64,000 nt of DNA from Parerythrobacter_A sp963838735. Lineage in GTDB: Bacteria > Pseudomonadota > Alphaproteobacteria > Sphingomonadales > Sphingomonadaceae. The stretch covers positions 434,001-498,000 of the forward strand of contig CAWISG010000003.1 of NCBI GenBank assembly GCA_963838735.1. Reading direction: 5' to 3'. This document shows, in pieces, positions 9,334 through 18,171 of this stretch. Made by a program: the position numbers and the translations under genes. Under the pieces are notes generated by a model, which was given only the letters and a program-made list of their open reading frames with translations, had not been told where the DNA came from and ran no database searches. Every line of letters begins with the position of its first letter. Position 1 is the stretch's first letter.

Positions 9334-10515
9334 GTGCCGGTCCGACCGGCACACTGGAGCCGGACGATTACCCGAATTTGCCTTGGCACTGCAATTCTGT
9401 TTGCCGCAATATTGCCGTCGACAGGTCTGTACGCGCGCAATGCACCTATGATCGCGGATGCACCGGTCGTGTTGCTCAGCGACGCGCGGACCGGCCAGGT
9501 GCTAGTGGCGAAGAACGCAAACCATCGCTTTATTCCCGCTTCGGTTGTGAAGGTGATGACAATCTACACTGCTTTCGAGGAAATGGCGGCCGGACGGCTC
9601 TCCGCGGCGCAGGCGATAACAATGCGTGCCGACGCGCATGACGAATGGTATCGGCGCGGCTCCACGATGTTCATACGCAAAGATCAGGCGGTGCCGGTCG
9701 ACACGTTGCTTTCGGGCATCGCAGCCGTCTCGGCCAACGATGCGAGTATTGCCCTGGCACAGGGGCACAGTGGTTCGGTCGCAGCCTGGACGCGGCTAAT
9801 GAATGCGAACGCCAAACGGCTTGGTATGCGCGGGAGCCATTTCGCAACGCCCAACGGCTGGCCGGACGAGGGCCGCAGCTTCACTACCGCAGCCGATCTA
9901 ACCCGTCTGGCAAATGCTATGATAGCGCAGCATCCGCAACAATATGCGCGCTATTTCGGACAACCGGGTTTCGCATTCAACGGCTTCGCGCAGCGTAATC
10001 ACGATCCGATTACCCGGCGGGTCGCGGGCGCTGACGGCATCAAGACAGGCTATACGCGGCAAGCTGGCCACACCTTTGTCGGCAGTGCGGAACGTGACGG
10101 AACACGGTTGGTCATGGTGCTGGCCGGGCTTGACGGTTACGACAAGCGCGGCGATCTGGCGCGCGAATTGATTGGGTGGGGTTTCGACGGTTTCGAACGA
10201 CGAATTCTTTATGAAACCGGCAACGTTGTAGGAACGGCACAGGTACAAGATAGTCCAGTCGGTCAGGTTTCCCTGCGCACAATCGAACCGGTCGCCATCG
10301 CTATACCAAAAGGGGCAGATAACTTAACTGGCAGCAGCATTCGCTACGTCGGTCCGCTGCGCGCTCCTGTCGCGGAAGGTCAGCTCGTTGCCCGGCTGGT
10401 GATCGAGCTCGAAGGCATGGAACCGGTTACCTACCCGCTCGCCGCGACCCGAAATGCACCGTTGGCAAATCCGATGCAGCGAATTGCCAATGGCTTTAGC
10501 AGCTGGCTGCCATGA
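9334..10515 (+). CDS. D-alanyl-D-alanine carboxypeptidase (PBP5/6-like, peptidase S11)
   Basis: Removes the terminal D-Ala from peptidoglycan stem peptides in the periplasm. It starts with GTG immediately after the rlpA stop and has a signal peptide ending around LPSTGLYA. The serine-hydrolase triad of motifs is intact: S70-V-V-K73, SAND (about residue 132) and KTG (in DGIKTGYT). The C-terminal PBP5-type domain is present (QVSLRTIEPVAIAIPKGA). The length, 393 residues, is normal. No clear amphipathic anchor could be confirmed beyond the tail QRIANGFSSWLP. The stop overlaps the tmk start by 4 nt. Confidence 0.92.
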   Translation: MPVRPAHWSRTITRICLGTAILFAAILPSTGLYARNAPMIADAPVVLLSDARTGQVLVAKNANHRFIPASVVKVMTIYTAFEEMAAGRLSAAQAITMRADAHDEWYRRGSTMFIRKDQAVPVDTLLSGIAAVSANDASIALAQGHSGSVAAWTRLMNANAKRLGMRGSHFATPNGWPDEGRSFTTAADLTRLANAMIAQHPQQYARYFGQPGFAFNGFAQRNHDPITRRVAGADGIKTGYTRQAGHTFVGSAERDGTRLVMVLAGLDGYDKRGDLARELIGWGFDGFERRILYETGNVVGTAQVQDSPVGQVSLRTIEPVAIAIPKGADNLTGSSIRYVGPLRAPVAEGQLVARLVIELEGMEPVTYPLAATRNAPLANPMQRIANGFSSWLP

Positions 10516-11150
10516 TCCGCGGGCGTTTTATAACGCTTGAGGGAGGGGAGGGCACCGGCAAGTCTACCCAGGCACGTCTCTTGGCTTCGACGCTACGCGA
10601 CACAGGGCGCGACGTGTTGATAACACGCGAGCCCGGTGGCACGATCGGTGCGGAAGCCATCAGGACGCTGTTGCTTTCGCCACCGGACGGAGGATGGAAC
10701 CCGCGCGCGGAAGCGCTGCTGTTCGCCGCTGCCCGCAGTAACCATGTCGCAGCACTTATCGAACCGGCGCTTGCCGATGGTACGTGGGTGGTATGTGATC
10801 GATTTATCGATTCAAGCCGTGCCTATCAGGGCGTTGGTAATGCACTGGGCGATGCCGCAATCAACACGCTGCATGAGCTTGGGAGCGGCGGATTGCTGCC
10901 CGACCTGACGATCTTGATCGATGTGCCCCCAGCGGTTGCACACGCGCGGGTCTGCGCGCGCGACGGAGCCGATACCGACGCGATCGGGGGGCGAGATGCA
11001 GCCTATCACGAGGCTGTCGTGGCCGCGTTCTTGTGCTTTGCAAAGGAAGACCCGTCGCGTTTTGCGCGCGTAAATGGGGAGGGCACAATCGAAGCCGTAC
11101 AGGCGCGGATTGCTGGCGCCGTCGCGCGACTGATGGCGGGCGCGCCGTGA
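10512..11150 (+). CDS. tmk: Thymidylate kinase
   Basis: Phosphorylates dTMP to dTDP for DNA synthesis. It has the P-loop EGGEGTGKST (residues about 9-18), the TREPGGT substrate motif, the DRFIDSSRAYQG motif and a C-terminal LID region with Arg/Asp. The 212 residues are full length. It is translationally coupled on both sides: it overlaps the carboxypeptidase gene by 4 nt (ATGA) and shares one base with holB (TGATG). The tmk-holB-metG-tatD order is widespread in bacteria. Confidence 0.96.
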   Translation: MIRGRFITLEGGEGTGKSTQARLLASTLRDTGRDVLITREPGGTIGAEAIRTLLLSPPDGGWNPRAEALLFAAARSNHVAALIEPALADGTWVVCDRFIDSSRAYQGVGNALGDAAINTLHELGSGGLLPDLTILIDVPPAVAHARVCARDGADTDAIGGRDAAYHEAVVAAFLCFAKEDPSRFARVNGEGTIEAVQARIAGAVARLMAGAP

Positions 11151-12085
11151 TGTCGTTACCGCTCTCCCCACACGAGCATTGGACGCGCGCGATGGCGGGC
11201 GACCGGATGCATCATGCATGGTTGCTGAGCGGGCGCGCCGGCATGGGCAAATCCCGCTTCGCCATGCAGGCCGCCCGCGCTCTGGTGAATGCCGGAGATG
11301 GAATGGCCGAACACGCCGACATCCACCGCATCACGATGGGCCCGAAAGACGACGCGAATGCGCGAAAAGCTGCCGACAGCAAACCGTTCGACCGTGCGCG
11401 CAGCATCCGGGTCGATCAGGTTCGTGCATTGCAGCGCCGCCTGGTGACCCGCCCGACACTCGGAGCGCGCCGCGCAGTCATTATCGACCCGGTCGATAAT
11501 ATGGAAACCGCTGCTGCCAATGCCTTGCTGAAGAGCCTGGAGGAACCCCCGGTCGGCACCTTCTTCCTGCTTGTTTCGCACCGCCCGGGCGGATTGCTGC
11601 CGACCATCCGCTCGCGCTGTCGCGGACTGCATTTCGCGCCGCTTTCCGACAAGACCCTTCACGCCGAATTGCGCGCTTCGCACCCGGAGGCCGACGCGAG
11701 GGCGGTCGATGCCGCCGTCATCGCTGCACGGGGATCACCCGGCGTTGCACATAAATTTCTCGCAAGCGATCACATGCGCTTGTTTGCGACTTTACAGAAG
11801 CTCATCGCACGTGGTTCGAGTGAAACGACCATTACCTGCGTGCTGGGTGCCCGACCAAAGCCGGAAGCCATCCAGCAGGCGTTCTCTCTTTCGCGCGCAT
11901 TGCTGAGCCACGCTATCCGTTCGACAGGTAGGGAAGGGCAGGCATCGGCCATCGATGCGCATGATAAGATCGTGCGGTTGCAGGCGCAGGCGCCCACAAT
12001 GAATTTCGACCCCGGCCTGTTGCTGAATGAACTGGGCGCCTTGCTCGCACAGGTCGGCACAGCTAGCGCAAACGTCCATGCCTGA
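11150..12085 (+). CDS. holB: DNA polymerase III delta' subunit
   Basis: Clamp-loader subunit that helps place the beta sliding clamp on DNA. I use ATG 11150, which overlaps the tmk stop; a longer in-frame extension to 11033 lies wholly within tmk and is not credible. The AAA+ fold is visible as WLLSGRAGMGKSRFA (P-loop), IRVDQVRALQ, AVIIDPVDNME, AANALLKSLEEPP and the sensor-like LVSHRPGGLLPTIRSRC. At 311 residues it is slightly short for the family. It overlaps metG by 8 nt. Confidence 0.92.
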   Translation: MSLPLSPHEHWTRAMAGDRMHHAWLLSGRAGMGKSRFAMQAARALVNAGDGMAEHADIHRITMGPKDDANARKAADSKPFDRARSIRVDQVRALQRRLVTRPTLGARRAVIIDPVDNMETAAANALLKSLEEPPVGTFFLLVSHRPGGLLPTIRSRCRGLHFAPLSDKTLHAELRASHPEADARAVDAAVIAARGSPGVAHKFLASDHMRLFATLQKLIARGSSETTITCVLGARPKPEAIQQAFSLSRALLSHAIRSTGREGQASAIDAHDKIVRLQAQAPTMNFDPGLLLNELGALLAQVGTASANVHA

Positions 12086-13649
12086 TCCCTATTACGTCAC
12101 CACGGCCATCAGCTATCCGAACGGCCCGCCGCATATTGGCCACGCGTACGAGGCGATTGCCGCCGATGTCGTTGCGCGCTTCCGGCGCCAGTGCGGCCAT
12201 CGAGTCCGGTTTCAGACCGGCACCGACGAGCACGGACTGAAAATGGCGCGCAAGGCGGAGGAACGCGGTATGACCGCGCGCGCTTTGGCCGACGAAATGT
12301 CGGGCCTGTTCCGCACCATGTGCGACGAACTCAATATTACGTACGATCGTTTCATCCGCACCGTCGATGCCGACCACCACCGCGCCAGCCAGGCACTGTG
12401 GCGCGCGATGGAGGAACGGGGCGACCTTTATCTCGACCGTTACGAAGGATGGTACTCGGTCCGCGACGAAGCCTATTACGATGCCTCCGAGCTGGGCGAC
12501 AACGAGGCCGGGGAGAAGCTGTCGCCGCAAGGTACGCCGGTCGAATGGACGGTTGAGGAAAGCTGGTTCTTTCGCCTGTCACGCTATCAGGACAAGCTGA
12601 TCGCACTGCTGGAAACGCCCGGTTTCCTCGAACCTGAAAGCCGCCGAAACGAGATGCTGTCCTTCGTGCGGGGCGGCCTGCGCGACCTGTCGATCAGCCG
12701 GACCAGTTTCGACTGGGGCGTCGCGGTGCCGGGCGATGACGGCCACGTCATGTATGTCTGGGTCGATGCGCTGACCAATTATCTGACCGGGCTAGGCTAT
12801 CCCGACAACACCGACGACATGGCCGCGTTCTGGCCCGCCGACTTGCACCTGATCGGCAAGGACATCGTCAGGTTTCATGCGGTCTATTGGCCCGCATTCC
12901 TGATGAGCGCCAACCTGCCGATGCCGAAACAGGTTTTCGGCCACGGTTTCCTGCTCAATCGCGGGCGCAAGGAAAGCAAATCACTTGGTAATGTGACCGA
13001 TCCGGTTGCCTTGGCGCAGCAATTCGGGGTGGACCAGCTGCGGTATTTTCTCATGCGAGAAGTCGCGTTCGGGCAGGACGGTTCCTATTCCGAAGCGGCA
13101 ATCGTGACGCGGTGCAATGCGGAACTGGCCAACAGTTTTGGCAACCTCGCACAACGTACGCTATCGATGATCTACAAGAATGTGGACGGTGTACTGTCCG
13201 CCGAACTCCACACGCAACCGATGGACGACGCGCTGGCCGCTAAAGTCCGCGAGGAATGCAATGCACTGCGTGAGGCATTCGAAAAGCTGGCATTCAGCGA
13301 TGGTCTGGAAGCGTGGATGCGCGCCGTGTTCGCCTGCAACCAGTATGTTGATGACACCGCACCTTGGGCGCTGCGCAAAACCGATCCCGGGCGCATGGAA
13401 ACCGTTCTGATGGTTTTGTTCAAAATGGTCCGGGATCTGGCAATCGCTGTGCTGCCGGTCGTGCCCAATGCGGGGAACATGCTGCTCGACCAGATGGGCA
13501 TTCCAGCCAGCGCGCGTAGCTATGCCGACTTGTCGGACAATAGCTGGTATGAAAAACGTGTGGCGACAGGCGTTCCGCTCGAAAAACCCGTGGGCGCGTT
13601 TCCGCGCCTCGATGAACCCACCAATGAAGCAGAGGGTGCGACGTGCTGA
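12078..13649 (+). CDS. metG: Methionyl-tRNA synthetase
   Basis: Charges tRNA-Met. Class I signatures are present: TAISYPNGPPHIGHAYEA (HIGH motif) and a KMSKS-equivalent written KESKS in NRGRKESKSLGN, where the Met of KMSKS is replaced by Glu. The protein has 523 residues with no C-terminal tRNA-binding domain and no obvious zinc-knuckle insertion, as in the shorter MetG form. The start ATG 12078 overlaps the holB end by 8 nt and gives the expected N terminus MPDPYYVTTAISY. It overlaps tatD by 7 nt. Confidence 0.96.
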   Translation: MPDPYYVTTAISYPNGPPHIGHAYEAIAADVVARFRRQCGHRVRFQTGTDEHGLKMARKAEERGMTARALADEMSGLFRTMCDELNITYDRFIRTVDADHHRASQALWRAMEERGDLYLDRYEGWYSVRDEAYYDASELGDNEAGEKLSPQGTPVEWTVEESWFFRLSRYQDKLIALLETPGFLEPESRRNEMLSFVRGGLRDLSISRTSFDWGVAVPGDDGHVMYVWVDALTNYLTGLGYPDNTDDMAAFWPADLHLIGKDIVRFHAVYWPAFLMSANLPMPKQVFGHGFLLNRGRKESKSLGNVTDPVALAQQFGVDQLRYFLMREVAFGQDGSYSEAAIVTRCNAELANSFGNLAQRTLSMIYKNVDGVLSAELHTQPMDDALAAKVREECNALREAFEKLAFSDGLEAWMRAVFACNQYVDDTAPWALRKTDPGRMETVLMVLFKMVRDLAIAVLPVVPNAGNMLLDQMGIPASARSYADLSDNSWYEKRVATGVPLEKPVGAFPRLDEPTNEAEGATC

Positions 13650-14419
13650 TCGACAGCCATTGCCACCTCGAATACGAGCGCGTTGTGGAGGATCAGGCCG
13701 GTGTTCTGGCCCGCGCGCGCGATGCCGGCGTGACAGGCTTCCTCAACATTTCGACAAAACAGGGTGAATGGCACCAGGTCGTCGCCACCGCACATCGCGA
13801 GCCCGACGTTTGGGCCAGCGTAGGTATTCATCCTCACGAGGCGGACGCACACGCCGATCTTGGGCGCGGATCCTTGCTGGTAGCCAGCGGCGATCCACGC
13901 GTAATCGCAATCGGCGAGACGGGGCTGGACTATCACTACGACAAATCGGATCGCGCCGTGCAGAAAGCATTGTTCCGGATGCATATCAGTGTGGCACGCG
14001 AGACCGGCGTGCCTATAATTATCCACACCCGCGATGCCGAAGACGATACGGTCGATATTCTGGCGCACGAGCTGGAGAAAGGGGCATTCCCGGCGCTGAT
14101 CCATTGCTTCACGGCATCGGAAGCGTTCGGTCGCAAGGTGCTGGAGCTCGGCCTGACGATCTCCCTGTCAGGGATCGTTACATTCAAGAACGCCAAACCT
14201 TTACAGGCATTTGCCGCGTCCATTCCCAAGGATCGGCTGCTGGTGGAAACCGACAGCCCGTTCCTTGCGCCCGTGCCACATCGGGGGAAAGCTTGCGAAC
14301 CCGGATTCGTGCGCGAGACCGCAACCTTTCTCGCCGACTTGCGCGACGAAACGCTGGACGAGCTGGCTAACTACACAACCGAGAACTTTTTCCGCCTGTT
14401 CGGCAAAGCAACGGCATGA
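13643..14419 (+). CDS. tatD: TatD-family metal-dependent hydrolase/DNase
   Basis: A TIM-barrel metallo-hydrolase, in the family associated with 3'-5' DNase activity. Metal ligands are visible: DSHCHLE at the N terminus, GETGLDYHY, IIHTRDAEDD, IHCFTAS and the terminal ETDSPFLAPVPHRG. It has 258 residues, full length, and starts with GTG inside the end of metG. It overlaps the following MBL gene by 4 nt, so metG-tatD-MBL are probably co-translated. Confidence 0.92.
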   Translation: MLIDSHCHLEYERVVEDQAGVLARARDAGVTGFLNISTKQGEWHQVVATAHREPDVWASVGIHPHEADAHADLGRGSLLVASGDPRVIAIGETGLDYHYDKSDRAVQKALFRMHISVARETGVPIIIHTRDAEDDTVDILAHELEKGAFPALIHCFTASEAFGRKVLELGLTISLSGIVTFKNAKPLQAFAASIPKDRLLVETDSPFLAPVPHRGKACEPGFVRETATFLADLRDETLDELANYTTENFFRLFGKATA

Positions 14420-15183
14420 AGCTGATAATGCTCGGCTCGGGCACATCGACCGGCGTGCCGCGTATCGGCGGCGACTGGGGCGATTGCGATCCCGGGGAAC
14501 CACGCAACCGGCGAACGCGAGTTTCGGTGGCTGTCGAAAGCAATTCAGGATCGCGCCTGCTGGTTGATACCTCCACCGATATGCGCCAGCAGTTCCTCGC
14601 TAATGGGCTCGACCGCATCGACGGCGTCTTCTGGACTCATGACCATGCGGACCACTGCCATGGTATCGACGAATTGCGGGCCCTTCGATTCGGCCGAAAA
14701 AATCCAATACCGGGATACGGATCGCCAGAAACAGTGCGGCGCTTGCGCCAGCGGTTCGATTACGTGTTCGCAGGTCAGCATGGTTATCCCACCATCGTAT
14801 CGCTCGACACGCTGGATCGCATGCGCATGTGCGCGGGGTTCGGTGTGGAATGGTGCCAAATGCCGCACGGACCAACACAGAGCACTGCCTTCCGCTTTGA
14901 AGCCGATGGCAAATCTGTCGCGTATCTTACTGATTTCAATGAAATAACAAGCGACATGACTAAGCTGATTAACGGTGTCGATATTCTTGTAACCGACTGT
15001 TTGCGACGCGAGCCACATCCGACGCACGCAAATCTCGATATGGCGCTGGAGCTTGCAAAAACGTCCGGTGCCTCGGCAACCGTGCTGAGCCATATGGACA
15101 AAAGCCTCGATTATCGCACGCTGTGCGCGGAAATGCCGGATGGTGTATATGTCGGCTATGATGGTCTGGAATTGACAGCATGA
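14416..15183 (+). CDS. MBL-fold metallo-hydrolase (PhnP-like)
   Basis: A metallo-beta-lactamase-fold phosphodiesterase-type enzyme. It has LGSGTSTGVPRIGG at the N terminus, the metal motif WTHDHADHCHG, then TDCLRREPHPTHANLDMA and SHMDKSLDY providing later His/Asp ligands. This arrangement, including a Cys/Asp-containing insertion near residue 20, is that of the PhnP-like group often found after tatD. The exact substrate cannot be read from the sequence. It is 255 residues long and overlaps a small membrane-protein gene by 4 nt. Confidence 0.88.
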   Translation: MKLIMLGSGTSTGVPRIGGDWGDCDPGEPRNRRTRVSVAVESNSGSRLLVDTSTDMRQQFLANGLDRIDGVFWTHDHADHCHGIDELRALRFGRKNPIPGYGSPETVRRLRQRFDYVFAGQHGYPTIVSLDTLDRMRMCAGFGVEWCQMPHGPTQSTAFRFEADGKSVAYLTDFNEITSDMTKLINGVDILVTDCLRREPHPTHANLDMALELAKTSGASATVLSHMDKSLDYRTLCAEMPDGVYVGYDGLELTA

Positions 15184-15350
15184 GTGGGTCAATGTGGTTT
15201 ACGATCATGTGGGGTGTAGGCGTTCTGGCGCTGGCTGGCGCGGCGCTCGCCTCGTATCGGCTGAACTGGCAGCGCAGCCTGAGCTACGCTTTCATTTGGG
15301 GGGCGCTGTTCGCGGGCGTGACGTTCCTGTTCAATCTTTGCAACGGATAG
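15180..15350 (+). CDS. Small two-helix membrane protein (56 aa)
   Basis: A short gene whose ATG overlaps the previous stop (ATGA). It encodes two hydrophobic helices: MWFTIMWGVGVLALAGAALA, then a basic loop SYRLNWQRS, then YAFIWGALFAGVTFLFNLC. The tight coupling and clean two-span hydropathy support a real protein, probably in the inner membrane. I recognise no family beyond a small membrane protein, and its link to the MBL hydrolase is by position only. Confidence 0.7.
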   Translation: MSGSMWFTIMWGVGVLALAGAALASYRLNWQRSLSYAFIWGALFAGVTFLFNLCNG

Positions 15351-15414
15351 TGCGCACAATGACCGCACCTATCCAGACTTTACATAATATCTATTATCGC
15401 ACCTTAACCGGGCT

Positions 15415-16176
15415 ATGATGACGCGGCTTCTCGACATTATGGCTACCCTTCGCGATCCGCAGCGAGGATGCGAATGGGACCTCGCGCAGACGCCGGAAAC
15501 AATCGTGCCGCATACGATCGAGGAAGCTTACGAGGTCGCCGATGCTGTAGAGCAAAACGACAGTGAAGCGCTGCGAGACGAACTTGGCGACCTGTTGTTC
15601 CAGGTAGTGTTTCAGTCGCGCATTGCCGAGGAAGCGGGCACGTTCGATTTCGCCGATGTCGTGACAGCCGTTTCGGATAAACTTGAAGCGCGCCATCCGC
15701 ATATCTTCGGGTCGGAATCCTTGCCCGGTGGAATGCAGGAAGCAAACTGGGAATCGCTTAAGGAACGGGAGCGTGCCGCCAAGGGCGAAACGAGCGCAAT
15801 GGATGGTGTCGCCACCGCCCTACCCGCACTGCTGCGCGCCGAAAAGCTGCAAAAGCGTGCCGAGCGCGATGGGTTCGATTGGGGCGATACCACGGGACCG
15901 TCCGCCAAGCTCCGCGAGGAAATACAGGAACTGGCTGAGGCGTCGATTGAGCAGCGCGAAGAAGAGGCAGGCGACTTGCTATTCGCGGCAGTCAATGTCG
16001 TGCGTGCCTATGGCATCGCGCCGGAAACGGCGTTGCGGCGTGGGAATGCTAAGTTCGAACGCCGTTATCGCAAAATGGAAGCTTTCGCAGATGGCAAGTT
16101 TTCAGCGCTCTCGCTGGAAGAGCAGGAAGCATTGTGGCAGCGTGCTAAGGCCAGCGAGACGACCGCTAAAGCGTGA
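15415..16176 (+). CDS. mazG: Nucleoside triphosphate pyrophosphohydrolase MazG
   Basis: Hydrolyses (d)NTPs to NMPs and pyrophosphate, a house-cleaning role. Two MazG domains are visible. The first has GCEWDLAQTPETIVPHTIEEAYEVADAVE with the EExxE-type metal motif and LGDLLFQVVFQ; the second has LREEIQELAEASIEQREEEAGDLLFAAVNVVR. The linker KRAERDGFDWGD between the domains is typical. The 253 residues are normal. Its 3' end overlaps the convergent hflX gene by 11 nt. Confidence 0.95.
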   Translation: MMTRLLDIMATLRDPQRGCEWDLAQTPETIVPHTIEEAYEVADAVEQNDSEALRDELGDLLFQVVFQSRIAEEAGTFDFADVVTAVSDKLEARHPHIFGSESLPGGMQEANWESLKERERAAKGETSAMDGVATALPALLRAEKLQKRAERDGFDWGDTTGPSAKLREEIQELAEASIEQREEEAGDLLFAAVNVVRAYGIAPETALRRGNAKFERRYRKMEAFADGKFSALSLEEQEALWQRAKASETTAKA

Positions 16177-17455
16177 GGTAGCGCCCGTAATCCTTCCGGC
16201 TTAGCCTGACGCGCATTGCCAGCTCCGGCCCCGCCCCGTCCGCCGCGTCGGCCTCCGCCAGCACTTCCCCGTGAGCGTGCAGCCACGAGATCCGTTGTCC
16301 ATCGCCGCTGGGCACGGTGAAATCATAAATCTCGGCGTCCGACGTCAACAGCGCGTCCACCCGCGTCAGCAAATCGTCGACGCCAGCGCCAGTCAGTGCC
16401 GATGTTGCGATACGGTCGGCGTCGGCAGCCAGCAACGGCTCCAGTTCCACCGCCCGTTCGCCCTCCACCAAATCCCATTTGTTCCAGGCTTCGACAATCG
16501 GAATTTCGCTGGTGCCATCCTTGCTGTCGATCACACCGAGATCGGACAGGATCGCCAGCACCTGCTGCTTTTGTGCCCCCGCCGCCGGGTTCGCCAGGTC
16601 GCGGACATGCACGATCACATCGGCCCCAGTCACTTCTTCCAGCGTAGCGCGGAAGGCGGCCACCAACTGCGTTGGCAGGTCCGAAATAAAGCCGACGGTG
16701 TCGGACATAATTGCCTTTTCGACACCCGGTAGGCGGATTGCGCGCATGGTCGGGTCCAGCGTGGCGAACAACAGGTCCTCTGCCATCACGTCCGCGCCGG
16801 TCAGGCGGTTGAACAAGGTCGACTTGCCCGCATTGGTATAGCCGACCAGCGCAATAACCGGCCACGGTGCCTTTCCGCGCCGCTGACGATGCAGGGCGCG
16901 CGTTTTGCGCACCTGATCAAGCTCGCGTCGCAAACGTCCCATCCGCTGGCGGATCATGCGACGGTCGGCCTCGATCTGGGTTTCGCCCGGCCCTCCGAGG
17001 AAGCCGAAGCCACCGCGCTGGCGCTCAAGGTGAGTCCAGCTGCGGACCAGGCGGCTCTGCTGATAATCGAGATGCGCCAACTCAACCTGCAGCCGCCCCT
17101 CGGCAGTCGCGGCGCGCTCACCGAAAATTTCCAGGATCAGACCGGTCCGGTCGATCACCTTGCGCTTTAACTCGTCTTCCAGATTGCGCTGCTGGATCGG
17201 GCTAAGCGCGCCATCGACGATGACCAGTTCTGCCTCTTCTTGCTCGCACTGCATAGCAATATTGACCACCTGGCCGGACCCGAATAGCGTGTTCGGCCTA
17301 ACATTACGCACTGGCAACACGGTCGCCTCTGCAATTTCGATCCCGATTGCGAGCGCAAGGCCGCATGCCTCCGCAAGCCGTTCCGCCGCATCGAGTTCGT
17401 ACGCCACGCCGCGAATATCGGGGCACAGCACCACGGCCCGCGCGCCGCGCGTCAC
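16166..17455 (-). CDS. hflX: GTPase HflX
   Basis: A ribosome-associated GTPase. The N-terminal HflX domain (ARAVVLCPDIRG to RPNTLFGSGQV) includes VDGALSPIQQRNLE and the signature RLVRSWTHLERQRGGFGFLGGPGETQIE. The G domain follows, with P-loop GYTNAGKSTLF, DTVGFISDLP and NKWD. I chose the GTG at 17455, 27 nt after the hfq stop. The same frame is open upstream into hfq (ATG at 17587), which would add 44 residues encoded partly by hfq. It is the last gene of the ntr-hfq-hflX set. It ends convergently with mazG. Confidence 0.92.
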   Translation of the reverse strand: MTRGARAVVLCPDIRGVAYELDAAERLAEACGLALAIGIEIAEATVLPVRNVRPNTLFGSGQVVNIAMQCEQEEAELVIVDGALSPIQQRNLEDELKRKVIDRTGLILEIFGERAATAEGRLQVELAHLDYQQSRLVRSWTHLERQRGGFGFLGGPGETQIEADRRMIRQRMGRLRRELDQVRKTRALHRQRRGKAPWPVIALVGYTNAGKSTLFNRLTGADVMAEDLLFATLDPTMRAIRLPGVEKAIMSDTVGFISDLPTQLVAAFRATLEEVTGADVIVHVRDLANPAAGAQKQQVLAILSDLGVIDSKDGTSEIPIVEAWNKWDLVEGERAVELEPLLAADADRIATSALTGAGVDDLLTRVDALLTSDAEIYDFTVPSGDGQRISWLHAHGEVLAEADAADGAGPELAMRVRLSRKDYGRYLTL

Positions 17456-17481
17456 TTCGGACTGGAGTTCGGTGGTAAAGC

Positions 17482-18018
17482 TCAGCTGTCGTCGCCCGTG
17501 AGATCGACCGGCGCGGCAGGCTGGATGGTCGATGCGGCATGCTTGTACACCAGTTGCAGATAGCCGTCGCGTTCCAGCACCATGCAAAACTGGTCGTATG
17601 CCGCAATCGCGCCCTGCAGCATCACGCCATTCACGAGGAACATTGTAACCTGCACATCGGCATCGCGCACGCTAGCGAGAAAAACGTCCTGCAAAACGCG
17701 CTGTTTCCGGTTGCCGTCCTGGCCGGGCAGGTCCGAGGCGTCCATCTTTTGCGACGGCATGATCGTGCTGATGGCGTGCTTGTAAACCAGCTGAGACTGT
17801 CCATCGCGGCGCAGCAGGATCGAGAAATTGTCGAACCAGGTGATGATGCCCTGCAACTTCACACCTTTCACCAGAAACATAGTGACGGGCGACTTCTCTT
17901 TGCGAAGTACATTCAGGAAGGAGTCCTGCAAACTGCCCGATTTTGAACTTTTCTTAGCTTTGGCTGAAGCTTCGGGTTCAAGAGCCGGACGGGCTGACAG
18001 TGTGCGTCCTTCGGACAT
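17482..18018 (-). CDS. hfq: RNA chaperone Hfq with two tandem Sm domains
   Basis: An sRNA-mRNA pairing chaperone. Unusually for Hfq, the 178 residues contain two complete Hfq modules. Domain 1 (about 30-89) runs from LQDSFLNVLRKEK to VYKHAISTIMPS, and domain 2 (about 109-167) from LQDVFLASVRDAD to VYKHAASTIQP. Both keep the Sm1 strand TMFLVxGVxLQG and the Sm2 YKHAxST motif. Domain 2 has Met where domain 1 and E. coli Hfq have Lys in VxGVxLQG, so the two faces are not equivalent. I infer assembly as a trimer giving a pseudo-hexamer ring. The N terminus is Lys/Ser-rich. It lies between ntrX and hflX, as single-domain hfq does in other alphaproteobacteria. Confidence 0.93.
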   Translation of the reverse strand: MSEGRTLSARPALEPEASAKAKKSSKSGSLQDSFLNVLRKEKSPVTMFLVKGVKLQGIITWFDNFSILLRRDGQSQLVYKHAISTIMPSQKMDASDLPGQDGNRKQRVLQDVFLASVRDADVQVTMFLVNGVMLQGAIAAYDQFCMVLERDGYLQLVYKHAASTIQPAAPVDLTGDDS

Positions 18019-18171
18019 CGTTTGAGCCTTTTCTTTTGTCTTTTTGGCTACCGGCTTGCGCAGGTGCGTTCTGGCGGATGGTCAAACCATCGCACCGGTG
18101 CAAGGCGTCAATATGATGACAAAAGGTATCGTTTTCAACCGTAGGCGCGCCCGACGCAGCACCAAGGATAC

